NCBI GenBank assembly: GCA_030533445.1
Contig: CM060069.1
Span: forward strand, 5,438,716 to 5,502,715
Length of the DNA stretch: 64,000 nt
Source: Cyprinodon diabolis
Taxonomy: Eukaryota; Chordata; Actinopteri; Cyprinodontiformes; Cyprinodontidae
Direction: 5' to 3'
Made by a program: the position numbers and the translations under genes. This document shows, in pieces, positions 24,085-44,257 of this stretch. A model generated the notes under the pieces. That model saw only the letters and a program-made list of their open reading frames with translations, was not told the origin of the DNA and did no database searches. How positions within the stretch are numbered: position 1 is the first letter of the stretch; every line of letters begins with the position of its first letter.

Positions 24085-24348
24085 ATACTTGCAACACTTA
24101 AGTTGTCTGTTTGATTCTTCACTTTGTGGGGGAAAAAAAGGCTATATTTCTTTTACCATGTTGCTTAATCTAAAGGAAGTGTAACTTTTGCTGGACTTAA
24201 CATAATTAGATGCTCAAACTAGTAGTTTGTACAAACTAGTGCATTAAGAAATTTAAATGTTACAGTGACACCCCCACCCCCTCAAAAAAAAAAAAAAAAA
24301 CACAGGTGTTTTGTATTGGCCTGTAGAAAAATGCACATACCAAATGGC

Positions 24349-25538
24349 TCACAAGAAGTGACTGTGGATGAGATTTTTGCGCATACGCATTCCCGCAGTA
24401 TTGGCATGTTGCTCCACAGGCGCAGGGGGGAGGTCGGGATTCTCCGGTAGGGCGTCATGCTCCAGCCCGTGTTGTTTGGCAATGTTATTAAGCATGCAGC
24501 AGGTCACTACAATCTGGGCAACTTTTTCTGGCTTGTACAGCAGTGCTCCACCAGTACGGTCCAAACATCGGAACCTGCTCTTCAAGATCCCAAAGGTGCG
24601 CTCCACAATGTTCCGGGTGTGAATATGGGCCTCATTGTATCCAATTTCTCCAGCAGTGGTCGGGTTGAGAACGGGTGTCAGGAGGAAGGGATGTAGGGGG
24701 TATGCACTGTCACCTTAAAAAAGAAATCTGGGTGAATACGACACTGATGAAGAAATTATTTCTTTTTCTAAATATTTGACTCACCTACAAGCCAGCCATC
24801 TCCAAACTCTCCATCACGCAACTTGGAAAACAGGTAGCTGTTTCTTAAAATGAAAGAGTCATGCACTGACCCGGGATATTTTGCCACAACGTTGGTAATG
24901 ATGCCTTGGGCATCACAAACGCACTGCACATTCAAAGAATGCATGTGTTTGCGATTCCTATACACATGCTCACTTTCTGCAGGGGGCACAAGTTGAACAT
25001 GGGTGCAATCAATCGCTCCAATCACTCCGGGAAATCCAGCGATTGCAAAAAAGCCTTGTTTGGTGTCATTTAGTGACTGCCGGTTGTGTGGAAACCTAAT
25101 GACCTTTCTCATACGGCGACACATGGCATTTAGAACGTCGGACAGCACTTCTGAAAAATTAGATTGGGAGATCCCAGCTCTCGCTGCAACCGTACGCTGG
25201 AATGACCCAGATGCAAAAAAGTGCAACGTTGCAAGGAGTTTTGTTATAGCTGGTATTGCGTGGGTCCTCCTTGTGGCTGGCTCCAAATCCATTCGGAGTT
25301 CCCCCAACAGCTCCAAAATGGCAATGCTGGATAAATGATACGTTTTGATGATCGTTTCCTCGTTCATTCCAAAAATATTCACACGGAGTGAAAAAATGCG
25401 TTCTCTGCGTCTCCTTGCTTCATTTCGATGTCTCCTTCTTGCGACAATAACCGCTGCCATGTGTGCGCAATTACGCATACAGACCATTTGCACCTTCTTT
25501 TGAAACGTGTTAAATATAGAGTCAGATACCGTTAGCAA
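24349..25538 (-). CDS. PIF/Harbinger DDE transposase (HARBI1-like)
   Basis: Nuclease-type transposase in two minus-strand exons, 25538-24785 and 24713-24349, joined phase 1 (donor gtgagt, acceptor ag), for 372 residues; HARBI1 is about 350. The start may be a later Met (MAAVIVARRR, 25460). A helix-turn-helix-like segment is at about 113-140 (FQRTVAARAGISQSNFSEVL). The catalytic residues are D177 (GVIGAIDCTH), D227 (YPGSVHDSFI) and E289 (NIVERTFGILKSRF) in order. The ORF end is NLIHSHFL. It lies opposite the Myb-like partner. No stop or frameshift was seen, so the element could be autonomous. Confidence 0.9.
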
Positions 25539-25812
25539 AATTGCTTTCAGGTTTGATAAATCACTTTGCGAGTGCTAAATTAATATATTTACATGTTCTC
25601 CTCCCACAAGACGCACTTTTGCGTGTAAACGCCCCATATTGAATATTCATTGCAGAAAAAGTACTAAATGGATAAGAGGCGCTATTTAGCACGTTTTAAA
25701 GACCAAATCCTTTTAGCACGCTGTTGATAGATCAGTTTGTACATTTTTTAGCGTGCGCAATGAAATAGCTCACGTTTTAATACACGCAAACCTTTGATAA
25801 ATCCGGCCCTAA

Positions 25813-26699
25813 GGGTTTAAACACTGATATATCATTAGTGTTCATATGTTCCTCAAATGCTCATTACATTTCCATTACCAAGTATGACCAAGAGTCATTT
25901 AGTGAATCCTGATGTCTATTCTCTGCTAACTATTTCAAAGAGGGTAAAAAAATCATTTAGCTAAAGGTCATTGGTTCCTGATTAAGCAAATCGTTTTATA
26001 AAACATTATTTGGCCAAATAATGTTTTATTCACCTCGTGGATTTGCATTGTGAATTGGTCTGAAAACCTTCTAATTTCTTTAAAATTAGTGAAAAGCTAA
26101 TCTGATCGTATTCTAAATTCTTCCAGATTTGGTTTTCAAACATAAAATCCATCTTAAACTGTAATATGGTTTTCAACCATGTTTTCCCTTCCTCTTTGTG
26201 CATAGTATTTTAGTTTAGTTTTATTAGTCTTAGTTAAGAGTTTTAAACTGAAATATGTTTGACTTGGAGCTGAATGATTTTTGTGAATAAAAGCTTGTAT
26301 TTTGAACAGAATTTGTGGTGAATATATTCCATGTATGTGCAGAAATAACTGTTTGACCATGATTAGTGCTCGATTCACTCTTTCATTTATTGTTCTAACA
26401 CACAGTTAGTAGGGCGTGTGTTCATAAACAGTATATAATAGCCGAAATAATATCTGATTAAATAAGATATTTATCACCCCTACCAGAGGGCAATACACAC
26501 CTTAAAGTATCAGAAAATATCAGTTCCCAAACTGGCTGGGAATAGAATAGGACAGTTATCCACAACATATGGCATCCAACCTGGATGGGCATTGATCATA
26601 AAATCACAACAGATTCATTTTAAAATCAGTTTTCAAGGTGGTTGTCAAAAAAATACATGAAACATAATGTGAAGCAAATAGATTATTTTTATAGAAAAT
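25813..26699. other. Intergenic, with a 32-bp perfect palindrome
   Basis: No gene recognised. Positions 25998-26029 form a perfect palindrome with core TTATTTGGCCAAATAA. Confidence 0.6.
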
Positions 26700-27165
26700 A
26701 TTATTCAATTTCAATTCAGTTTATTTCTATACCAACAATTCACATCATGTCATCTCAAGGGACTTTACAGTTCCCCAGATCATACAGTCAGATTGATTCA
26801 AAGTTTTTTATCTAAGGAAAACCAGTTGATTGCATCGACTCATTGTGTCAAAGGCAATCCCTCACACTAAGCATGCTTGTAGCAACAGTGGATAGCAAAA
26901 AGCCCCTTTTCACAGGAAGAAACCTCCAGCAGAACCAGGCTCAGTGTGAGTGGCAATCTGCTGAGGCTGACTGGGGTTCAAGGAGACAGAAGCAGACGCA
27001 GACATAGAAAAGGCAATCGTAAACCAGCTCCACAAGCTGCCCGATCCAGGAACCCAGTCAGACGAGCTCTGAGCCAGCTCCCATGTCAGAGGATGAAGAG
27101 AACATCCAGCCAGTCACAGTCAGAGAAACAGGACTACACTGAAAAACAGGCGGAAAATTGAAAAT
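26700..27165 (-). repeat. L2-type LINE 3' UTR fragment with tail
   Basis: Antisense: tail caattcagtttatttctata, then gcatgcttgtagcaacagtg, aggaagaaacctccagcaga and, at the far end, gaaacaggactacactgaaa. Confidence 0.85.
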
Positions 27166-27499
27166 ATAATTTTCTTTTCAGTTTTGCAATCAATAATCTA
27201 TTAAGTTTGCTCATTGGGTCATTTGATTCCAAAGTCATAGATTATGAATATTTTAAAATGAAACCAAACTGGAAAAGGGAACTTTTTTCAACGGTTTATT
27301 AAAATAAGATGTTTCTTTCTGTTTTCACTCGGTAAAGAAAAACAAACTGGGTTTAAACTCTCACACAGAGCACAAGCGTGCAGAAATGCTCCCCCATCTT
27401 CCATAAACAGTTGTAGTTCCTCAGCTTCACCATTTTCTCTTTTAGAATATGTAATCTTCCGTAAAATAAGATTCTTTAAGGGCAAGTAGAGACACATCG

Positions 27500-27863
27500 C
27501 GGGAAAAAAGGCTGAGCTGAGAAGCTGCAGGCCGGCCGGTCGGAGCGCACATGCTCAGTAGGATTATTGTTGTTGCTTTTTTTTTCAAGCAGAGGCTTTA
27601 AGAGCGCTGCTGCTGCTGCTGCTGCTGACAGGAGCAGAGCAGAGAGGCTGAGCTGAGAGCACCAACAGAGGGGGAGAGCAGCAGAAGCTGCCAGATGAGC
27701 CATCCCTGACAGCTGCATACCCGGCTCTATGCTGGGCACCCGCAGCGCCAGGCAGCGCATCCATCTGGGCCGCTCCGTTCTCATCAACTCCTCTTTACAC
27801 TCCATTTTTTTATACATCTTCCTACTTTTATTTGTTTAATATTTTTATATAAGCATTTCCATT
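27500..27863 (+). promoter_or_regulatory. Presumed promoter and 5' UTR of arrdc3
   Basis: The region just upstream of the ATG has a short GC-richer stretch (gccggccggtcggagcgcac, 27530-27550) and a (CTG)6-like run at about 27606-27630. It is the expected position of the transcription start, but no start site can be read from sequence. A ttttatata string at 27842-27850 lies too near the ATG to act as a normal TATA box. Confidence 0.4.
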
Positions 27864-36871
<9,008 letters not shown>

Positions 36872-37850
36872 GAGGATCCTCGAAAAAGTCTCCGCAAACG
36901 AGACAGGATCAAACTCACCCGGAACTCCTGAAGGATTTCCCAACAGTATGTGTCACTGTAGATGTGGCTGGACCCTACCTGACCTGAGGACAGCCAGCTG
37001 ATGGAGGAAGGCGGTGACCCACAGACCACATGGAGCATGATTACACTTCCTGTCATCAAGACGAGGACACAAAGAGCGTCTTTTGGCAGCGCGCTGAGAA
37101 ACTGTCCCTCTGCTGCTCAGAAGGCGTCTCCCCCTGCCTCATGGAGAAGTTTGCTCAGCTGTTTCCCTCTCTGAACGCCACGGGTCGACATGCTTCAGTA
37201 GACTTCAGAGTCTGTAGTACTCTCAGGGGCACATAAAGATGAACACTATCTCCACTGACACCATAGCTCTGGCCGGAAGGCGGAAACGATCTCTTATTTT
37301 AAAGCGAGGTGAAATTCACAGATTGTCCGACCCAAACCGGAAACAACGACTTAACAGAAATGTGTCGCATCAACAACCAACTCAAGGGCTCTGAGCTCAG
37401 CTTGAGTTTGAATGTGTGTGTGTGTGAAAGGGTTACAGGGTGTGTGTGTATCGATTTAAATGTTAAGACAAAGCACAATATGGACCAACCCAAACAGCGA
37501 ACCACATGTTGCCTGTTGGTTTCTGCTCTGAGATGAGCTTGGTGTAGCTGCCGATTCTTCCACATCAGATGGATGTTAGAAAAAAAAAGAAAAGAAAAAG
37601 TATAAAATAAATGTTTACAAATGAATATACCAGATTAAGAATGTTCAAACACATAATATCTTCCACCTAAAGTTTCATATTACTAAGTGCAATATATTTT
37701 TTTACATTTTGAGTTCTTTTGCACTAGTTTTTTTCATGTACTCTGTCACTGTTTATTCAATCTATGTGCATTATATATATATATTATTGTCATGATCTTG
37801 TTGCTTTCACGATCAACTTTGGAGTAAATAAAAAGGTTTATTTTCTAAAA
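36872..37850 (+). terminator. arrdc3 3' UTR with poly(A) signal
   Basis: The untranslated region follows the TGA at 36869-36871. An AATAAA lies at 37827-37832, about 960 bp after the stop, followed by T-rich sequence; this is a plausible cleavage region. Other AATAAA strings upstream (for example 37606) are possible. Confidence 0.6.
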
Positions 37851-38365
37851 TAATCAATGGCTCCATCATTTGTTGCTGCAACAAGATACAGTAACTGCTT
37901 TTGTTTGTTTTTTTTAACCCCTTGAACTTTTCCACACTTTACCTAAATAACAAAAAAACTTCATTTGAATTTAAACAACTTGGCCGACATCAAACATTTT
38001 TGAAGAGAAAGGATAAATGTGTAGCTGTTAAGGTCAAAAATACAACTTTTTCATAATTTTTTTAAATTAACACATTAAAAGATCATATAAAGTGGTGCAG
38101 GATTAAAGTATTTTACACAGAAACGTATAAATAATAGCTGGGGTTTTTTTTATTTGATGGCTCTAAAAACAGAAGTATTTACTTCCAGTTATGATGCCAA
38201 AGCCGATTCAGAACTTATGGGAAATGGTAATCATGAGACATGAGCCCAGATAATGATAGAGCTCAAAGACGGCAGATGGCTTATGGACAAATTTCGAATT
38301 TCCAAATCTTATTGCTTTAACTTTGCTGAGGAAAAGGACATTTTAAAGAGGATACATTACATGTA
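37851..38365. other. Intergenic, no gene recognised
   Basis: AT-rich sequence between the arrdc3 poly(A) region and the SINE cluster. Confidence 0.4.
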
Positions 38366-38470
38366 AGATTAGCGGCTCGCTAGCTCATGTGGTAAGTCAC
38401 CCTATCCTACAACAGGGTTCTTATCCCAGCTGGGGGTAATGAGCTGCCAGGGTGGGACCTTAGGGAAGAC
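38366..38470 (+). repeat. tRNA-like SINE head
   Basis: gctagctcatgtggtaagtc (box-A-like) and cagggttcttatcccagctg (box-B-like) lie 30 bases apart. It is not a functional tRNA, because the acceptor stem does not close. Confidence 0.5.
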
Positions 38471-38479
38471 CCTAATACG

Positions 38480-38570
38480 GTCGAGGGCATTTTGCTTGGA
38501 ATCCTGAGGTTCTGAGTTTGAGCCCAACTCCCAAAGACTGGGACTCTGAGTCCCTGAGCAAGATCCTTAA
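38480..38570 (+). repeat. tRNA-derived SINE, 5' part, split by a transposon
   Basis: cttggaatcctgaggttctg, gtttgagcccaactcccaaa and gagcaagatccttaa match the copy at 16685-16875. It continues at 39368. Confidence 0.85.
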
Positions 38571-39367
38571 AGTCGTAGGGAAGCGGCTTTTCCGAATTCT
38601 CCCGAGTGGTGCACGACTTTACACGAGTGAATAAAGTGAATTGATTGGTCGTTTATCAAGGGGGCAGGATTGTTGTGGTGGAAGCTTCACAAGCAAGCTT
38701 GGTGTCTCGGAAGTATCTTGCTAACCAGTTAACGACTTCATGCTAGTATTTAGCACTAAATTGGTGACTTAGAAACGACACTGTCAAGGAACGCTATGGA
38801 CAGCGGAGGAGGAGAGTTTAGTGTCGGAGGTCATGGATGAGTCTCCTCCGTCATCCATTTTTTATTTAGAGGAAGAAAGCGGGGATGAAGATGTTGTGGA
38901 AGAGGACGCCAGGGCGGCAGAAGCTTGGTTTGGTGTAGAAGGCTTACAGCCGTACATGTTTGAGCCCTTGCCTCGCAACGCTGCCAGTTCTGTTAGCTCT
39001 ACGCCTGCTGAAGACACAGACGTCCATCCCCGTGAACACTGGGACGGAACTCAATGGGAAAGGAATGATTCTTATTTCAACCATTGCGTATATTAGCTGC
39101 AACATATGAATCAAGATGCTATGACCGGAGAAATTTGATTGACAGATAACTGTTGATATTAGATTGGATGAATTTAGTTGTTCTGGCTTAGTATAACTAA
39201 CTGGCCTGCATAAGGTAGCGGGGGAAAAAAACAGATTTTAACACAGGATTTTGTTTTTAAATATACATTTTCTACATTTTTTGGATAATATTGTCTGATA
39301 AAGAGTAAATTTATATACACGTTTAAGCCAGAATGATTTGACATTTGAATATCACTTTGCTACGACT
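38571..39367 (+). mobile_element. TTAA-type non-autonomous DNA transposon, copy 2
   Basis: 797 bp between perfect TTAA copies (38567-38570 and 39368-39371), with 8-bp inverted ends AGTCGTAG and CTACGACT. The related uninterrupted SINE at 16685-16875 shows the empty site, so the insertion is exact. The interior carries a piece resembling the first exon of a P2X7-ballast-like transposon protein (next entry). The right end has no coding capacity. It is presumably mobilised by a TTAA-specific transposase encoded elsewhere. Confidence 0.92.
38821..39096 (+). CDS. P2X7-ballast-like N-terminal fragment inside the TTAA element
   Basis: 91 codons, acidic: MSEVMDESPPSSIFYLEEES, then EEDARAAEAWFGVEGLQPYM and FEPLPRNAASSVSS. 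The PYMFEP block is like the start of proteins annotated 'P2X purinoceptor 7-like' in fish, which have a zinc-binding cysteine domain after it; that part is missing here. The true start may lie upstream (GGAGGAGGAGAG near 38805) but is frame-shifted. This is likely a relic first exon rather than a host gene; the assignment comes from one short block. Confidence 0.5.
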   Translation: MSEVMDESPPSSIFYLEEESGDEDVVEEDARAAEAWFGVEGLQPYMFEPLPRNAASSVSSTPAEDTDVHPREHWDGTQWERNDSYFNHCVY

Positions 39368-39512
39368 TTAACCCCACACTGCTCCTCGGGTGCCGCTCAA
39401 TGGCAGCCCACTACTCCCCACGGGGTTGGGTTAAAAGCAGAGAGTTAATTTCGTTGCTCTTTACTTGTGACAGTTTAATGACAATAAAATGCTGGAAAAA
39501 AAAAAAAAGATT
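39368..39512 (+). repeat. tRNA-derived SINE, 3' part
   Basis: Resumes as aaccccacactgctcctcgg, atggcagcccactactcccc, ttaatgacaataaaatgctg and a short A-tract. Confidence 0.85.
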
Positions 39513-41658
39513 AGAGGGAGGACGAATGATAGAGAGATTGGGAGGGTCAGAGGTGAAGGAGATCACTGAAAGTGGAACAGTTGAAGAAACGAACAAAGAT
39601 GAGGAAAATAACGTTAGCATAAGCGGTGAAGAGGAGGAAGTTTCAGTTGAAACTGATGGAGAAAATGAAGGCAGGCAGGGAATCTAGCCCTCCTGGTACT
39701 TTCTGTGGTTTTTCTCTGTAGAGGTTCTAGTGCAGAGATGCTAGATTTGGTTCCTCTTTATGAGACGTTTAGCTGCCCAAATCCTAGATGTCTGAAATCT
39801 GAGATCCTGTGGTCTTTGCAGTTATTTTTCTGAATTTATTTTATTTTTATAATTTTTGTGTTGTTTCAATGTTTTCTTGATCCCATTTGGATATAAGAGA
39901 TTTCTGATGTATTCGCTGAAGAGGTCCAGCATTATCATCCTACCGAGGCCTTTCTGTTCCTACTTTGCCCCGCATGTAAAATTTTCTCAAAATGTGTGAT
40001 AACTGTGATACTATTATTGCGAAGTCAAACCCATGTTTTCCTTGATGTTTTCCTTAAATGTTCTGAACTAACCTAAACTAACCTAAACCCTAAACCTAAA
40101 ACCATAAATTTACTGGTTTGCATCAAATCATCAGTGGCCCAATTCAGCTTCACAGTGTTGATTGTAATGCTGAATATTGCAGAGCTCTGGATATACGTAA
40201 ATGCTGTGAAGGACTCAATATTCATCACGTCACCATTAATCCTTTGACATTAGTTTGCCTTCTACCTGCTTAAGGTTGTGCATTTTAGTTAATTCTGGCA
40301 GATTTTAGGGTTGCATCAAACAGCAGGAAGCTACATCCCGCCTGCAGTCCACACGTTCAGCTGAGTCTGTTCTAGAACAAAATTCTACACAACACAGCAA
40401 ATTCACTTGCATTCTGTTTTTGCTCAAAGTGCTAATTTCCAGTCACCACCGGGGCCATCCAAGGCAAACAGTAGTATAATCCTGGATTACATAATCCTGT
40501 TTTAATTCAGATAACCATTGAATGGGACTTTATACAGGTCCACTTTAATTAAACCTTTTACCAGTTTAAACTTAATACATTAGACATTTGATATTTTGCA
40601 CATATTTAACATTTTTATAACACTTCAGTGAAATAATCGTTTTAGTTGTTATAGTTTCTTCCTTTTTCTGTTGTATTTTTTACAACCCCTTTCTAAAACC
40701 TAAAGAATGCATGAATATGTTACATGAATAGTTACATTTTTAGGGCCTCTAACTAAATATAAAATGAAAATAAATTTCTAAATAAATCATTTTTTTGTAA
40801 AAGCTGGGACCTTTCAGGAGTGTATGTGTCTGAGAATGACGCTGTTTGAACTGGGTCCTTCTAGTGCATCTCAGCATAGATAATTTTGTTTTAGATAGGA
40901 GCAGTTTTTCTTTTTGATTTTAGCCCTTCCTCTCTAACTTTAAATTTTGGACATTTGTAAATGTGATGCAATGGAAGCAGATTGTCGTAATGGTTGATAT
41001 GAGCAACTTTCCTCTGAGGGCACAGCAGGAATGCAAGCAAACTCAGAGAAGGCCTTATCAGTGTGGGGTAGATATAAGCACCAACAGAGACATTTTTTTA
41101 GACTTGAAGAGATCAGAACGAGCTGTTTATAGCAGCTCATCAGCTACTATGGAAATATGTCATTTTAGCAAACTTCCCTCTCCCTCTGATCGCTCTGTTT
41201 TAATTTGACCCCCCACTGAAGAACACACAACTCTCACATTCCAGCACACACAAATGATGAGAGGTCACATGAAAAATGTTTTGGCTCTGTTATACAGGCG
41301 CGTCTGTACGGCTGATAAACAGAAACTGGTTTGAACTGGATGGTGGAATGGGGAGAGGCAGCACAGAGAACAGAATAGTCCTGCGTTGTTGTTCCAGCAA
41401 GGTACGAACAGGTCACAGAATAAGAAAAACTACCAAACATGTTAATAAAAGAACAGAGGAGAGGTTCAGGATAAAGGTGGAGGATATTGTCTTTCAATGG
41501 GATTGAATATAGATCTGCAGAAAAAGCACCAGAAACAAGACTTTAAGGGGGCATGTTTTTCACCGAGTTCAAACATTGCAAAGCACTAGTTTCACTTTTA
41601 AATAGCATAAATATGACAGAAGCTTCAGCATTTGTTATTGTTATGCTGACCTGCAGAG
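39513..41658. other. Intergenic, no gene recognised
   Basis: An acidic open frame (39400-39687) overlaps the SINE end and shows no domain; the rest is AT-rich. Short taaaccctaaacc units near 40070-40100 look like chance. Confidence 0.4.
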
Positions 41659-42450
41659 CGCAGGTGTCAAGTAACAAAGTACAAATACTTTGTCACGTTA
41701 CTATTAGTGTTGCGCCTATGCCATTTTTCGGCCCCGATACCTCGCTGTGCAGTATTTGTCAATACCATCTGTTTGAAATTGGTGTATGTGTGTATATATG
41801 AAGAACTGCATCCTACTTGGACGTAAAATAATTGTCATCATGGCTTATCAAGCTGCTGCCTACCTTTGTGAAGCAGGAAAAAGACTAATACAAAGTGAAT
41901 CCAGTAGAACTTTTTACTGCCTACCTGGAATGGGTGACAATAGTTGAATAAACTTTCAGCTCTCAAATAGTATCGGTGTCCTATTTGTTGTTACTTGCCG
42001 ATACCACCATTTTAGTGCTTGATGGCAGCAGCACAGCTGATATTTCTCTCCAGGATGGAGTCTCAGCCAAACAGGAACAGTGGAGGAAAAGCCACTACTG
42101 CACCAACTTGTTGTTCACTACATAGCAAAATAAATAGCTTTTCGACATGATGCACAGTTAAATCTGACACTGTTACCATTAGTTATAAAAACAAGAAAAT
42201 TAAGGGGAAGAAGTTAGCATCCAGAATTGTAAAAACATTTTTCCTTTAATAGAGTAGTACAGTAAAGCTTCTGTTATTAACATTTTCCTGCATTACTTTT
42301 TTACTTTAAGTAGTTTTAAAATGGTACTTTTACACTTCTACTTCAGTACAAAGCTTAAGTTGATTCTCTAATCTCTACAAACGTGTTTTTAAACAATAGG
42401 ATTTCTACTTCCAATTGAGTAATAAATATTAATACTTTTGACACCTCAGC
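41659..42450. mobile_element. hAT-like non-autonomous element, nested
   Basis: 792 bp. Left end cgcaggtgtcaagta, right end (reverse complement) ctgaggtgtcaaaag. The flanks CTGCAGAG (41651-41658) and CTGCAGAT (42451-42458) agree at 7 of 8 positions, as for a hAT duplication. A second element with gtatcggtgtc and gataccaccattttag sequence (about 41702-42020) and a short L2 piece lie inside. Confidence 0.7.
42023..42080 (-). repeat. L2-type LINE 3' UTR fragment, short
   Basis: gatggcagcagcacagctga and agccaaacaggaacag match the distal UTR of the copies at 45615 and 48728. It lies inside the nested hAT-like element. Confidence 0.6.
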
Positions 42451-42949
42451 TGCAGATATATTCATAATTAGGTGTTTTTCATTAAAACCACACGGGACAT
42501 TTTATAACTGATAAAAATATGTTATTCCGAGCAACCCAAGCATTAATCTCATTCACATATCATGCTTCATTACATTCACACTCTTGACAACTTCAGGGTT
42601 TTATGTCAAGGAGACTTTATCATGAGGCAGAGAATACTGGAAATCGGCTCAAGGCTTCTCCTCCCACTAAACCGCAGCCACAACACTGGTATAAAGAGGT
42701 GAATGATGGTAAAGTCGAGGGAAAATGAGGGGAAGCCTCCAAATTGGTTTTGTAGAGAAAGATCTGAACTGTTTTTATTCAGCCTCTCCAAGTCAACCCT
42801 TCACAGCTCTGACTTTGAGTACAGTTAGTGAAGTTTGTCTTTTAAGTTATCTCTATTGCCTTCCGTAGACATGTTTCCATCAAAGATGTTTATGCACATT
42901 TTGAAGTTACTACTGTCACCCTGAAGAATGTTTCTACTGTTTACATGTT

Positions 42950-43070
42950 CATCCAGTCAATGACTGAATGCAACCAGCTGGTTTTCCCTAAATGCAAACA
43001 TTTTTACCAATCTGACAGTTTCACTCAGTTGAACTGTCTCTGCAAAGGGCTTTGAGATGACGAAAGGGCA
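42950..43070 (+). repeat. L2-type LINE tail fragment, eroded
   Basis: gcaaccagctggttttccct, ccaatctgacagtttcactc and agggctttgagatgac; the terminal aattgaatt is lost. Confidence 0.65.
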
Positions 43071-43588
43071 TGTTATCCTCCCCGCAGCAGTGTGTCGCAG
43101 TGAGCTTTTTGCAGGTATGACGCTGATATTTTTAATTTATGCTCAATTTTGAAGCGTGGTGTGCGCTATGTTATTCCACACCACAACACAAGAGGAACTA
43201 GCTGTGTGTCTAGATATGGCAAAGGCGGTGAGGAAGTGGGGGCAAGTTTGTCCAACAACAGAGGGACATGAGGGCCAGAAAGAGCGGGATCCAGGTGGAA
43301 AAAGGGTCCCAGCGTTCTCGCGCACCTCGCTCTTCTAGCATCTTCACGAGACGTTTTCCGCATTCATACAAATAAAACAAGGCATTAAGGTACCAAACAG
43401 GAAATATGCATAATGTAGAGTGGATGTAGATATGACCAATCAGAGGCTTTCTGTCTGCGGCACTGTTTGTGATCACCTACAATTTAGGAGAGGTGCAGCA
43501 GAGTGTCTGTGGAGGAGTCGGGGATGTCTCTACATTCACCATGACACAAAGGCAGACGACCTGGTTTCAAAGTATAATTCAGCCTTTA
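43071..43588. other. Non-coding, no gene recognised
   Basis: Overlapping short open frames on both strands (43143-43480) have no recognised motif. Confidence 0.35.
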
Positions 43589-44257
43589 AGCCCGGCATAC
43601 ATTGTGCAATACTTTCAATCGCTGCACAAAGCTATTTTCATCACTGCTGCTTACCTTACCAAGGCTGCACTTTAAAAAATTAAATAGTCTGGAGAGCTGT
43701 ACTTAACGAAATTTCTTTGTGTGTACAAAATGACAAAGAAAATCTGACTAATTCTAATGCTAAGCTACAACTCAAACTGTACAAAGAGAGTTTAAAAGTT
43801 CACAGCTCACGATGTATGTTCTTACATCTGAGCAACCCGACGCTCTGATGCGAACTCGCTGCTCACATTGTACGTCCAAAAACCACCTGTCGGATTCAGC
43901 ACTAGAGATGGCACTGGTAGGTGCTGGTAACTCCCTTGTTTGCTCATGTGCAGTGCTCGAGGTTCTGGTAAATCGGGTCGTAGCTCTGCTTCAACAGCAG
44001 GATTTGTCCAAGAACACCTCATGAAGGCCGACTGAATTTCAGACATGTTTGATTTTCTCCCGACCTTATGATTATTGATCGGGTGATGGTAGTGAGAGTC
44101 TGATCGCCCCTTGTTACACCCTGTATACACAACTACACGACGCAGGATGCACGTTCAGGCTGAAGTCTGCTCAATCGAAAAAATTCTTGCAGGACTGGAG
44201 ACTCGGCCCTAAAAGGGCAAAAAAAAAAAAAAAAGACCATACAGCGTATATCCGGCT
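43589..44257. mobile_element. Non-autonomous DNA element with TTA duplication
   Basis: 669 bp; left end AGCCCGGCATACATTGTGC, right end (reverse complement) AGCCGGATATACGCTGTATG. TTA flanks both sides (43586-43588 and 44258-44260), as in PIF/Harbinger. It has no transposase. Confidence 0.55.

Larger units (their letters stand above)
22947..25809. mobile_element. PIF/Harbinger DNA transposon, two-gene, apparently complete
   Basis: 2,863 bp with ends GGGCCGGATTTATCAA (16 bp, then a weaker shared TTTGCGTGTA) and a TAA duplication (22944-22946 and 25810-25812), as expected for the TWA-preferring Harbinger superfamily. It carries a Myb/SANT-like gene on plus and a DDE transposase on minus, converging with about 260 bp between stops. 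Both genes have one intron with matching phases. Confidence 0.92.

Noticed and set aside
27606..27630. CTG repeat as an expansion-type locus
   Set aside because: Only about six units; ordinary 5' UTR microsatellite.
38366..38470. Possible tRNA gene
   Set aside because: Box-A- and box-B-like text but no acceptor or anticodon stems; fits a SINE head.
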